This document shows positions 1 to 7,353 of a DNA stretch of 24,449 bases, piece by piece. The DNA lies in NCBI GenBank assembly GCA_964244295.1, contig CAXTIG010000066.1:1-24449 (forward strand). Reading direction: 5' to 3'. The position numbers and the translations under genes are program-made. The stretch comes from JAJAZB01 sp964244295 (lineage in GTDB: Bacteria > Bacteroidota > Bacteroidia > Cytophagales > Spirosomataceae). How positions within the stretch are numbered: position 1 is the stretch's first letter; every line of letters starts with the position of its first letter. The notes below the pieces were generated by a model, which was not told the DNA's origin, made no database searches, and saw nothing but the letters and a program-made list of their open reading frames with translations.

Positions 1-229
1 GACCTCCTCCTTGGCCCTGGCCGCCTAACCAGTTTTATCCCATAGTTCGCGTTAAAGTTAAAAGCGGTTGAATTTGCGGGATCGTTCCCTGCTGCCCTGA
101 GACGGCCCACTGGTCTTGTTAAGCCGAATAAACCCGTTGGGCCAAATCAGGAATTGGGTTGGCCAGGCTCAAACCCCCACCCCAACCACCAAGCTTCCCA
201 ACGTGCGCCGGGGGGACCGGCGAGCCATT

Positions 230-967
230 TTACCAGGGACTGATACCCGTCTCCGGCGCGTTATCATCGCTGAAAAACTGGCTGGTTGGGCCATCCGGCC
301 CTAGCAGCGCGGCTTTCACCACGCGCGCGGCCGCATCGGGCACGCTACCGGGACCGCTGTGGTGGTTGAAATCGGTCGCGGTATAACCGGGGTCCACGGC
401 GTTCACCTTGAAGGGGGTATCGCGCAGTTCTTGGGCCAGCATCACCGTGTAGGCATTCAGCGCCGCTTTGGACGGATGGTACGCGGCACCCGTGATGTTA
501 TAATACTTCCAAGAAGGGTCATCGTGCAGCGTCAGCGAGGCCAGCCCCGTCGTCACGTTGACAATCCGCGGCTGCGGCGATTGCCGCAGCAGGTCAATAA
601 ACGCTTGGGTTACCGAGATTACCCCAAACAGATTGGTCTCGAAAACCTCCTTAATCAGGTCGACGTTGGTGGTGAGAGTCGGTTGCGGCATTTCCCCGCT
701 GATGCCGGCGTTGTTGATGAGCACATCCAGCACAGTCGTTTGCTGGCCCACCGCCTGCCGGGCGGCGATTATCGAGGCGTTATCCGCGACATCAATCTGA
801 ATGGGCTCGACCTGATTGTAGCCTTCCGACTTGAGTTGGTCGACGGCCTGCTGGCCTTTTTGCAAATCGCGGCTGCCCAGGAACACGGCATAGCCATGCT
901 GGAGCAACTGGCGGGCCGTTTCCAAGCCAATACTTTTATTAGCGCCGGTAATGAGTGCTGTCTTCAT
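230..967 (-). CDS. SDR family NAD(P)-dependent oxidoreductase
   Basis: This is a classical-type short-chain dehydrogenase of 245 residues, expected to be a cytosolic NAD(P)(H)-dependent carbonyl or alcohol oxidoreductase. The substrate cannot be read from the sequence. The Rossmann glycine motif TGANKSIG is at residues 7-14, NNAG is at 85-88, and the catalytic pair Y163-x3-K167 sits in YHPSK. The position that usually carries catalytic Ser reads NVTTG (137-141), so Thr replaces Ser unless S144 takes the role. The ATG at 965-967 (MKTALITG) is preferred over an in-frame TTG two codons upstream because SDRs normally begin a few residues before the first beta strand. The gene lies 76 bases behind the AraC-type regulator on the same strand, so co-transcription or control by that regulator is plausible. 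Family is confident; function is not. Confidence 0.93.
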   Translation of the reverse strand: MKTALITGANKSIGLETARQLLQHGYAVFLGSRDLQKGQQAVDQLKSEGYNQVEPIQIDVADNASIIAARQAVGQQTTVLDVLINNAGISGEMPQPTLTTNVDLIKEVFETNLFGVISVTQAFIDLLRQSPQPRIVNVTTGLASLTLHDDPSWKYYNITGAAYHPSKAALNAYTVMLAQELRDTPFKVNAVDPGYTATDFNHHSGPGSVPDAAARVVKAALLGPDGPTSQFFSDDNAPETGISPW

Positions 968-1043
968 GGGCAATGTTGGTCAATTGATTAATGACACAAA
1001 ATTACCGGGTGTCCCCTACGCGGTTGGCACACATTCTGCGGTA

Positions 1044-1928
1044 TTACTGGTACATTTTACGGGCGGTGATGCGGTACTCGGCCGGGGTTATGTCGGTTTC
1101 TCGTTTAAAGAAGCGGTTGAAGTAGGAAGGCTCCGAAAACCCGAGGTCAAAGGCGATTTCCTTGAGCGAACGGGGGGTATAAAAAAGCAGACGCCGGGCT
1201 TCGAGCACTAGGCGGTCATGCAGATGTTTGATGGCCGGTTTCCCACTTTGGGCTTTCACCACCTCGCTCAAATGTCCCGCCGAAAGATGCAGCAGCGACG
1301 CATACGCGCCCACCTCGTGCAGTTCGCGGAAGCATTCCTCGACCTTGGCCTGATAGGTCTTCAGCAACAGGGTGTCGGCCGACGGCTCGGTGACCGGAAA
1401 CTGCTCCGTATACAACCGGCTCAGATACGTGAGCAATACCGTCAGGAAAGCGCTCAGCATCGGGTGCTGCCACTCGCCGGGGCGGTGGTACTCGGCGTAA
1501 AGCTTATCCAGCATCTCCTCCACGAAGGCCACGTCCGCCGCCGCAAGTAGCAATTCATGCCCGTTCTGGGGGTTCAGGATGAGCGGCAGGTTGCGCAAGG
1601 CCGCGTTCGGCTGCAAGGCCAAGAACTCGCTCGTAAACATCAGGTGGGTGCTCCACGAGGGGATAGGCTCCTCTTTAACCAGGATTTGGTTTGGAGTCGA
1701 GAAGTAAAGCGTATTGTCTTTGCGCTCGTAGGGCCTCATGTCCACCCAATGGCGGCCGCGGCTGTGCTTCACAAACACCAACAGGTAATAGGCCTTGCGG
1801 TGCGGGAGCAGCACATCTTCTTCGTAGACTAATCCGCCTTCCGATCGAGCGATGGTGAACGAGTCGCTACTGAGTGCTTCGTCCCGCTTGAACGGATGCA
1901 CCGGTATGGAATGTGGGCTGTTGAGCAT
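1044..1928 (-). CDS. AraC family transcriptional regulator
   Basis: This is a DNA-binding regulator of 294 residues, the usual length for AraC/XylS proteins that carry an N-terminal cupin-like sensor. The C-terminal roughly 100 residues form the double helix-turn-helix. The second HTH is clear in SLKEIAFDLGFSEPSYF followed by NRFFKRETDITPAEYR, which matches the family signature. The N-terminal half (about 20-160) has the beta-rich, histidine-containing look of an AraC arm domain, but no ligand can be inferred. The start is the ATG at 1926-1928. Its stop is 76 bases before the SDR gene on the same strand. Regulator-plus-SDR pairs of this kind commonly respond to small organic molecules, which is inference only. 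Confidence 0.93.
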   Translation of the reverse strand: MLNSPHSIPVHPFKRDEALSSDSFTIARSEGGLVYEEDVLLPHRKAYYLLVFVKHSRGRHWVDMRPYERKDNTLYFSTPNQILVKEEPIPSWSTHLMFTSEFLALQPNAALRNLPLILNPQNGHELLLAAADVAFVEEMLDKLYAEYHRPGEWQHPMLSAFLTVLLTYLSRLYTEQFPVTEPSADTLLLKTYQAKVEECFRELHEVGAYASLLHLSAGHLSEVVKAQSGKPAIKHLHDRLVLEARRLLFYTPRSLKEIAFDLGFSEPSYFNRFFKRETDITPAEYRITARKMYQ

Positions 1929-2345
1929 ACGGATGATCTGAAATTACTGCTTTTGTACGGTGCGTCGCGACGTTCTTGGCCCGGTAACCGTTTTCTCGCC
2001 GCTGGCCAGACGGACTTGGGCTATTTTGCGGCTAACCGCTTCGAAACCCACCCGCAAGCCATGTCCCAACGCTATCCCGGCTTACCTAGACCACCTCAAT
2101 TACGGCTTTAGGGCTACGGATGAAGCTGGCGCTTAGGTCCACATCGTCCGCTTGATTTTGCAAGGCGACCTCCACAATTACGTAGGTAGTCAGGTTATTT
2201 TTTGGTAAAAGATGAAAAATGGAGTTAGCTTGTCCGGCACGGGTAATTGCTTCAGAAGCTGTTTGAGTTAGTGCCAAACTCGTTTTAAGGTGCGTCTACT
2301 GTGAGCGAGCCAGAGGAAGGTTTAGGCTGAGAAGATGGTCCGTTC
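1929..2345. other. gene-poor stretch upstream of the AraC gene
   Basis: This stretch of about 420 bases contains no convincing intact gene. It must hold the promoter of the AraC-type regulator (start at 1928) near its left end, but I could not pick out a Bacteroidota-type -33/-7 pair with confidence. The only reading frame worth noting is the 63-codon minus-strand one described separately. Base composition is less GC-rich than the flanking genes, as expected for decayed or non-coding DNA beside a broken insertion sequence. Confidence 0.5.
2086..2277 (-). CDS. possible 63-residue ORF, perhaps a gene fragment
   Basis: An open frame of 63 codons ends at 2086 with the sequence SPKAVIEVV. It has no ATG. 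The first possible start is TTG at 2275-2277, and an in-frame stop lies about ten codons further upstream. The composition reads like a real protein C-terminus (alternating hydrophobic strand YVIVEVAL, acidic QADDVDL), but I recognise no family. It sits between the AraC gene and a transposase remnant in a decayed stretch, so a truncated gene tail is more likely than an intact small gene. The frame may also be open by chance. Confidence 0.22.
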   Translation of the reverse strand: MALTQTASEAITRAGQANSIFHLLPKNNLTTYVIVEVALQNQADDVDLSASFIRSPKAVIEVV

Positions 2346-2715
2346 TTAATCCTTTGACAACCGCCGGTTGTTGTTCAGCCAAGAAATAGTTCCTTCCACT
2401 ACCCATTGCCAATGATGACTAACCAGGTTCCTATCGGCAGGGTGATCCTTGATTGGAGCCTTCGGAATTACCACTCGCTTAACGTAAATGGTTTCTAACT
2501 GCTCTTTAAGGAGTTGGTAAGTAGTAAACGGGTAATTCGGTAATTGGTTTTGTAAGGCATAAAATTGATAATCACTGATTTAGTAATTACCAATTTGCCC
2601 AATTACCTCTGCACGAGTTCTTGAAATGACTGCCAAACGTACTGTCGGCATCCATCAATACCCGATCGTCCAACAGGGGCTTTCTCCTTTCCAAGATTGC
2701 TAACTCAAACCGCTT
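2346..2715 (-). pseudogene. IS5-like DDE transposase remnant (C-terminal part, interrupted)
   Basis: The minus strand carries the end of a transposase in two frames. The upstream piece (2715 down to about 2608) reads RVLMDADSTFGSHFKN, resembling the second catalytic Asp region of IS5-type enzymes. The downstream piece (about 2528 down to the TAA at 2346-2348) ends with WQWVVEGTISWLNN and RRLSKD, which matches the family hallmark RWVVERTFAWLxxxRRLSKDYE around the catalytic Glu. The two pieces are separated by an AT-rich inverted-repeat segment (2529-2607) and are one base out of phase. An in-frame TAG at 2716-2718 cuts the upstream side, and no N-terminal half is visible. The enzyme is certainly dead. 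Terminal inverted repeats of the IS were not found. Confidence 0.75.
2529..2607. repeat. inverted-repeat element inside the transposase remnant
   Basis: The left arm at about 2531-2547 is made of GGTAATT words. The right arm at about 2583-2607 carries the complementary AATTACC words, with one variant copy. A 35-base AT-rich spacer lies between them. The segment separates two transposase fragments that are out of frame by one base, and its 79-base length is 1 mod 3, so its removal rejoins the frames. The architecture matches the 7/8-base-word hairpins found between genes elsewhere in this window. Confidence 0.55.
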
Positions 2716-2788
2716 CTAACGTCTTCGGGGTTGCAGCAGGATACCTCCTTCGTCGGGCCGGGTGGCCGGAGCCAGGACGACCCGTTTT

Positions 2789-4450
2789 TCAGGTTTCCGC
2801 CAAATATTTATGAACAAAACTCACCGCCATCGCCCCTTCGCCCACGGCGGAGGCCACGCGATTCATGGCCCCGGCACGAACGTCGCCCGCCGCGAAAATG
2901 CCGGGGCTGCACGTTTCGAGGGCGTAGGGTTCGCGGGGTAGTTTCCAGGATTTTCTAAACTCATCGTACGGCACCAGGTCGCGACCCGTGGCGATGAAGC
3001 CTTTGTCGTCTTTAATGATGTCCATTTCAATCCACTCCGTAAACGGCTTGGCCCCGATGAAGATGAACAGCCCGGCGGCGGGTACCTGCTCCGTTTCGTC
3101 GGTTTGGGTGTTTTTCAAAACTAAACATTCCAATCGCTCTTTCCCCAGGCCCTCGGCCACTTCCGTAAAAGGCAGCACCGTGATGTTGGGCGTACTGTCA
3201 ATCTGCCCGATGAGGTACTGCGACATGGTGGCGGTTAAATCGGGTTTGCGAATTACGATCGTCACCTGAGAAGCCGTGCGCGAAAGGTACATCGCGCCCT
3301 GCCCCGCCGAGTTGCCCCCTCCCACCACAAACACCGGCTGACCCTTGAAGGCGTAGGCTTCCGTCGTGGCCGCGCCGTAGTACACGCCCGCCCCAGTGAA
3401 GCGGTCGAGGCTTTCGTTGTCGAGTTTATGGTACGACACGCCCGTGCTGAGCAGGATGCTCCGCGCCACCACCTTGCTGCCGTCAGCCATGTTGATGTGC
3501 TTGTACTGGCCCTTCGATTCGATGGAATTTACTTCCTGTGGGGCCAGAAACTCGACCCCGAAACGCTGCGCCTGGGTGATGGCCCGGCGGGTAAGGTCGG
3601 CCCCGCTCAGGCCGGAAGGAAAACCGAGGTAGTTTTCAATCCGCGAACTGGTGCCCGCCTGCCCACCGGGGGAGTGTTTGTCGATCAAAATCGTTTTCAG
3701 GCCTTCCGATCCGCCGTACACCGCCGCCGCCAGCCCGGCGGGTCCGGCCCCGACGATGGCGAGGTCATAAATGTCCTGCTTGGCGGTGGGCGAAAGCCCC
3801 AGTTTTTCGCCCACCGCCTGAATCGTGGGCTGGGTCAGGGCGGTACCGTCTTCGAGCACCAGCACGGGGAGCGCGGTGCGATCGAGGCCGTGGAGGTCGA
3901 GCAGTTTGTCGGCTTCGGGGTCGGTTTCGACGTTGATCCACCGGTAGGCGAAGAGGTTGCCCGCCAGAAAATCCTTCAACTCGTGCGAGCGCGGCGAAAA
4001 CTGATAGCCCAGCAACTTCAGCCCCTCGAAGGCGGGCCGGTGCCGGGTTTGCCAGTCGCTGAGCAGGTCGTCGAGGACGGGAAAGAGTTTTTCTTCGGGC
4101 GGGTTCCAGGGCTTGCCGATGTAGTAATCGAGCTGCACTTCGTTGATGGCCCGCACGGCGGCTTCGATGTCGGAGTAGGCCGTGAGCAGCGTGTATTTCG
4201 CGTCCGGAAACAGCGTTTTGGCTTGTTTCAGAAAATCGACCCCCAGCATTTCGGGCATTCGCTGGTCGGAAACGAACAGGGCTACTTCCTCGCCTTTTTT
4301 TTTCAAATCCTTCAGCGAATCGAGCGCCTCGTTGGCCGAGGTGGTGGCCAGGATGCGGTAGTTTTTGCGGTACTGCTGGCGCAAATCCCGCTTGAGCGCT
4401 TCGAGCACCGACGAATCGTCGTCGACGGCCAGGATGTGGGGGAGTTTCAT
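2789..4450 (-). CDS. response regulator fused to thioredoxin-reductase-like FAD oxidoreductase
   Basis: This 553-residue protein has three parts. A receiver domain spans about 1-130, with acidic pocket DDD 10-12, phospho-acceptor D62 in SDQRMPEM, and K113 in IGKPW. A thioredoxin-fold-like segment spans about 140-220, where the CxxC site reads SPRS. The C-terminal flavoprotein spans 228-553, with FAD motif GAGPAG at 234-239, GGQAG at 262-266, NAD(P)H motif GGGNSA at 377-382, and GIFAAGD at 517-523. The redox-active CxxC expected next to the NAD(P)H motif is absent (YYGAATTEA). It is therefore probably an NAD(P)H-dependent flavoenzyme without dithiol chemistry, gated by phosphorylation. The ATG at 4448-4450 is chosen because a longer in-frame start would translate the upstream repeat. 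The partner kinase gene lies directly upstream. The NCBI-style name is fused response regulator/thioredoxin-disulfide reductase. Confidence 0.92.
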   Translation of the reverse strand: MKLPHILAVDDDSSVLEALKRDLRQQYRKNYRILATTSANEALDSLKDLKKKGEEVALFVSDQRMPEMLGVDFLKQAKTLFPDAKYTLLTAYSDIEAAVRAINEVQLDYYIGKPWNPPEEKLFPVLDDLLSDWQTRHRPAFEGLKLLGYQFSPRSHELKDFLAGNLFAYRWINVETDPEADKLLDLHGLDRTALPVLVLEDGTALTQPTIQAVGEKLGLSPTAKQDIYDLAIVGAGPAGLAAAVYGGSEGLKTILIDKHSPGGQAGTSSRIENYLGFPSGLSGADLTRRAITQAQRFGVEFLAPQEVNSIESKGQYKHINMADGSKVVARSILLSTGVSYHKLDNESLDRFTGAGVYYGAATTEAYAFKGQPVFVVGGGNSAGQGAMYLSRTASQVTIVIRKPDLTATMSQYLIGQIDSTPNITVLPFTEVAEGLGKERLECLVLKNTQTDETEQVPAAGLFIFIGAKPFTEWIEMDIIKDDKGFIATGRDLVPYDEFRKSWKLPREPYALETCSPGIFAAGDVRAGAMNRVASAVGEGAMAVSFVHKYLAET

Positions 4451-4456
4451 GGTGAT

Positions 4457-4644
4457 ATTCCCCCTTTGAAGGGGGGTGCGGTTGGTTTGTGTGGTGGGAG
4501 GGGGATGTAGCCGGACGTGCGAGGACATCCCCTCCCGCCGCACCGCCTGCCGCACCCCCCTTCGGCTCACGCTCAAAGCCAGCCGCACAAGGGGGAATGT
4601 AGCCAAGACCTTCCACTAAATTTATTTTCCTTCAAAGGGGGAAT
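4457..4644. repeat. compound G-rich inverted repeat between the two-component genes
   Basis: An outer 16-base inverted repeat (ATTCCCCCTTTGAAGG at 4457-4472, its complement at 4629-4644) abuts the response-regulator start on one side and overlaps the kinase stop on the other. Nested inside, 4469-4508 pairs imperfectly with 4525-4562 through GGGGGGTGCGG and GGGAGGGG-ATGT blocks. A third partial copy of the outer word lies near 4589. There is no T-run of an intrinsic terminator, so it may act as an mRNA-stability or processing hairpin within a kinase-regulator transcript. Confidence 0.8.
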
Positions 4645-6041
4645 TACACCGGCAAACACACGCTAAACGTAGTCTCGCCGGGTTTGGAGTCCACCGTGAT
4701 TTTACCGTTGTGGTGTTTTACGATGCCCTGCACGATGTCGAGGCCCAGTCCGCTGCCTTTGCCGATTGCTTTGGTGGTAAAAAACGGGTCGAAAATCCGG
4801 GCTTTGATTTCGGCAGGAATGCCCGCACCGGTGTTGGTGAGGTGCGTGAGCACGAAGTCCGACCCGTCGGGCTTGCGGTCGTGTTGTCCCGAAATTGTCA
4901 GTTTTCCCCCGTCGTTCATCGCGTCGATGGCGTTGTCGATCAGGTTCGTCCAGACCTGGTTCAACTCGCCCGGCCAGGCCTGCACGGTGGGCAGGTCGTC
5001 GGGGAAGTTCAGTTCCGTCTGGATGTGCTTTTCCTTGAGCTTGTGTTTCAGCAGCGTCAGGGTGCTTTCGATGCCCTCGCGTAGGCGCACGGCCCCACGT
5101 CCCGCGCCCCGGTCCATGTGCGTGTAGGACTTGATGGCCCCGATCAGCGTGGCAATGCGCTGGGACGCGTCGCCGATTTCGAGTACCAGTTTTTCGGTCA
5201 CCAAATTATTGACCAGCCAGCCCAGCACGGCACCGAGGTGGTCCGCGCCAGTTTGGCCGAGCACGGCGTCGAGGTCATCGGTCGTGAAACCAAAGTCGAC
5301 CAGCGGTTCGGTCAGGTCTACGGCGTTTTCCAGGCCCTGCTCGTCGAGCCAGTCGGTAATGTCGTCTTCCCGGCGGCTGCGTTCGAGCAGCGTGAGGGGT
5401 TCGGCAGACCGGGTCTGCATTCGCTTGAAGAGTAAATCCTGCACCACGTCCACTTCCTGGTCGGAAAGCTGGAGTTTCATCACCGCCTTAAAGCGTTCGG
5501 GGGTAGCGTGGAGGTATTCGCGGAGCGTATCGGCACTACGCAGCACCGCCGCCACGGGGTTGTTCAATTCGTGCGCCAGCCCCGCCGACATCCGCCCCAG
5601 GGCCATCATTTTGTCGTTTTGCTGGAGTTGCTGGGTGGTATCGCGTACGCGGGTGGTCATTTGATGCACCAGCGCCTCGGTGAGTTCGTACTGGGTCTGG
5701 ATCATGTCGCGGAAGCAATCGCGATGCACAGCCAGCACGCTCGACGGCTCGGTGGTTTGCCAAAACCCCGGCGAGGTTTTCATCCGCGAAAAAGGCAGCA
5801 GGCCCATCAGCGAATGTTCCTCGTAAATCAAAAATTCTTCCTGCTGTCCGTTTTGCTCGGTGTAAATCCGCACCTGTCCCGAAAGCAGCACGTAGAGGTG
5901 TTCGGTGGGGTCGCCGGGACGGGAAATGAAGGCATCGGCAGCAAATTCCCGGCATTCCCCCTGCGCCACCAGCCAGTCGAGTTGCTCGTCGGGAACGTGT
6001 TCGAGGTAGGGGTTCTGGTGCAGCGCGGCGAGGCAGTCCAT
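4644..6041 (-). CDS. sensor histidine kinase with N-terminal cyclic-nucleotide-binding domain
   Basis: This is a soluble kinase of 465 residues with no membrane segment. A cNMP-binding (CRP-type) beta-barrel lies at about 15-120, including LYVLLSGQVRIY and a phosphate-cassette-like region. A dimerisation/phospho-acceptor helix has H157 in GRMSAGLAHELNNP. An unusually long helical insert spans roughly 180-300. The HATPase domain has N-box NLIDNAIDAM (366-375), F-box FDPFFTTK (417-424) and G2 box GKGSGLGL (427-434). The G1 box reads NTGAGI, with Asn where most kinases have Asp. The ATG at 6039-6041 is followed at once by a typical cNMP-domain start. It precedes the fused regulator/flavoenzyme on the same strand, so the two should form a phosphorelay. 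Sensing of a cyclic nucleotide is inference; the domain could be ligand-free. Confidence 0.92.
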   Translation of the reverse strand: MDCLAALHQNPYLEHVPDEQLDWLVAQGECREFAADAFISRPGDPTEHLYVLLSGQVRIYTEQNGQQEEFLIYEEHSLMGLLPFSRMKTSPGFWQTTEPSSVLAVHRDCFRDMIQTQYELTEALVHQMTTRVRDTTQQLQQNDKMMALGRMSAGLAHELNNPVAAVLRSADTLREYLHATPERFKAVMKLQLSDQEVDVVQDLLFKRMQTRSAEPLTLLERSRREDDITDWLDEQGLENAVDLTEPLVDFGFTTDDLDAVLGQTGADHLGAVLGWLVNNLVTEKLVLEIGDASQRIATLIGAIKSYTHMDRGAGRGAVRLREGIESTLTLLKHKLKEKHIQTELNFPDDLPTVQAWPGELNQVWTNLIDNAIDAMNDGGKLTISGQHDRKPDGSDFVLTHLTNTGAGIPAEIKARIFDPFFTTKAIGKGSGLGLDIVQGIVKHHNGKITVDSKPGETTFSVCLPV

Positions 6042-6046
6042 TGGTT

Positions 6047-6334
6047 CAATTAGAAATTAAGAATTAAAAATTAGGAATTGGAAAGGCAGGTGGGTAGTGG
6101 CGGCGGATTTGCTGGAAACGGTCGGGTTGAAGTTGTCACCCTGAGCTTGTCGAAGCGGACGCCGCGCGGGGCCTTTCGCGATTATCCTGCCAACTAATTT
6201 TAATATATCCGCGAAAGGCCCCGCGCGGCGTCCGCTTCGACAAGCTCAGGGTGACAACCTGGGTCCATTCCAACTTTCAAAAACCTTCGTTCCCGACAGG
6301 CAATTCCTAATTCCTAATTTTTAATTCCTAATTG
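6047..6334. repeat. nested double inverted repeat between menA and the histidine kinase
   Basis: The outer arms 6047-6080 and 6301-6334 match at 30 of 34 positions and consist of degenerate 7-base AATTARR words. Inside them sits a perfect 49-base inverted repeat, 6132-6180 against 6210-6258, with a 29-base AT-rich loop. Its arms begin GTTGTCACCCTGAGC and contain TCGAAGCGG. The menA stop codon and its last two codons lie inside the right outer arm. Left of the element the kinase ATG is only five bases away. Confidence 0.92.
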
Positions 6335-7232
6335 AAATCACCTGCCCAATTCCAAACGCCAGCACGAACAGCAGGGTGGTGAGGGCCATTTGCTTCAGGT
6401 ACGGGTCGATTTCGGCGGGTTTCTGGCCCCGCGCCACGCCCCGGCCAATCCGCAGCAGCAAAGGCAGCGAAATCAGAAACAACCATTGCCAGGCCGACTG
6501 GTAATTCAGCGCCACGTACACAACTGCGCAGCCAAAACCACCCAACAGCAAGACCCAGTGATAGCGGGTAGCGCGGACTTTTCCGAGGCGGACGGGAATG
6601 GAGTTCTTGCCGTTACGTCGGTCGGAGTCGATGTCGCGGATGTTGTTGACGTTGAGCACGCCCACCGCCAGCAGGCCGCAACTCGTGGCGGGCAGCAGCA
6701 GGGCGAGGTCGAAGGTGCGGGTGTGGAGATAAAACGTGCCCAACACGCCCACCCAACCGAAAAAGAGCAGCACCGAAAGATCGCCCAAACCGAGGTAGCC
6801 GTAGGGCCGCCGCCCGACGGTGTACGTGATGGCCGCTCCGATGCTGAACAAGCCCAGCGCCAGAAAAACGAGCCAGTCGCGGACCAAGCCGTCGCGGAAG
6901 GCGACGAAGAGTAAGGAAATGCCGGAAACAAAAGAGAAAATCGAAAACAACCCGATGGCCCCGCGCATCTGCCGGGCCGTGATTTTGCCCGACTGCACCG
7001 CCCGCACGGCCACGGTGCGTTCGGCGGTGTCGATGCCGTTGACCGTATCGCCGTAGTCGTTGGCGAAGTTGGAAAGCACTTGCAGGAAAACGGTCGTCAG
7101 TGCAGCCAGCACGAAGATTTCCCAACGGAAACTACCCCGCGAAGCCGCCAGAAAACTACCCATCAGAATACTGGCCAGCGCCAGCGGAAGCGTACGCGGC
7201 CGAGCCGCCGAGAGCCAGTCTACAGAGAGCAT
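6321..7232 (-). CDS. menA: 1,4-dihydroxy-2-naphthoate polyprenyltransferase (MenA)
   Basis: This integral inner-membrane UbiA-family prenyltransferase of 303 residues attaches the polyprenyl chain to 1,4-dihydroxy-2-naphthoate, giving demethylmenaquinone. The first Asp-rich motif is NDYGDTVNGID at 58-68, followed by the MenA-typical RAVQSGKIT (77-85). The second is NNIRDIDSDRRNGKNSIPVR at 196-215. Between and after these lie about eight or nine hydrophobic helices. Length and motifs match MenA rather than UbiA or heme O synthase. The start ATG is at 7230-7232. The last codons and stop (6321-6323) are encoded by the arm of the downstream inverted repeat, so the extreme C-terminus SIRN may be partly repeat-derived. 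Other men genes are not in the window. Confidence 0.93.
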   Translation of the reverse strand: MLSVDWLSAARPRTLPLALASILMGSFLAASRGSFRWEIFVLAALTTVFLQVLSNFANDYGDTVNGIDTAERTVAVRAVQSGKITARQMRGAIGLFSIFSFVSGISLLFVAFRDGLVRDWLVFLALGLFSIGAAITYTVGRRPYGYLGLGDLSVLLFFGWVGVLGTFYLHTRTFDLALLLPATSCGLLAVGVLNVNNIRDIDSDRRNGKNSIPVRLGKVRATRYHWVLLLGGFGCAVVYVALNYQSAWQWLFLISLPLLLRIGRGVARGQKPAEIDPYLKQMALTTLLFVLAFGIGQVISIRN

Positions 7233-7233
7233 A

Positions 7234-7353
7234 GAGAAAAGAGTAGAGAGGATAGAGTAAAGAGAAAAGAGTAGAGAGGATAGTGGAAAAGCAGCCGCCG
7301 ACGGACTGGGTTGTTTTCGCTATTCTCTCTACTCTATCCTCTCTACTCTATTT
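7234..7353. repeat. 7-base-word inverted repeat between glutathione peroxidase and menA
   Basis: The left arm 7234-7282 is seven tandem 7-base words of the type GAGTAGA/GAGGATA/GAGAAAA, including a 28-base block that begins again after four words. The right arm 7320-7348 reads, on the other strand, as four words. These match left words two to five (7241-7268) at 26 of 28 bases. The left arm begins directly after the menA start codon boundary, and the right arm contains the TAG stop of the glutathione peroxidase gene. Confidence 0.9.

Noticed and set aside
116..304. Short plus-strand frames at the window's left edge
   Set aside because: They overlap the SDR gene in antisense, show no motif and have low-complexity Pro/Arg-rich translation.
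3428..4510. 360-codon plus-strand open frame opposite the response regulator/flavoenzyme gene
   Set aside because: It is antisense to a gene with intact domain motifs, has composition typical of GC-rich shadow frames, and shows no recognisable domain.
4451..4606. N-terminal extension of the response regulator to residue 605
   Set aside because: The extra 52 residues translate the G-rich inverted repeat. A receiver domain normally begins a few residues before its first strand, as it does from the ATG at 4450.
7234..7353. Reading the word hairpins as Rho-independent terminators
   Set aside because: The stems are AT-rich or purine-rich with long loops and lack a following T-run. The only textbook terminator is at 24347-24382. 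A role in transcript ends is still possible.
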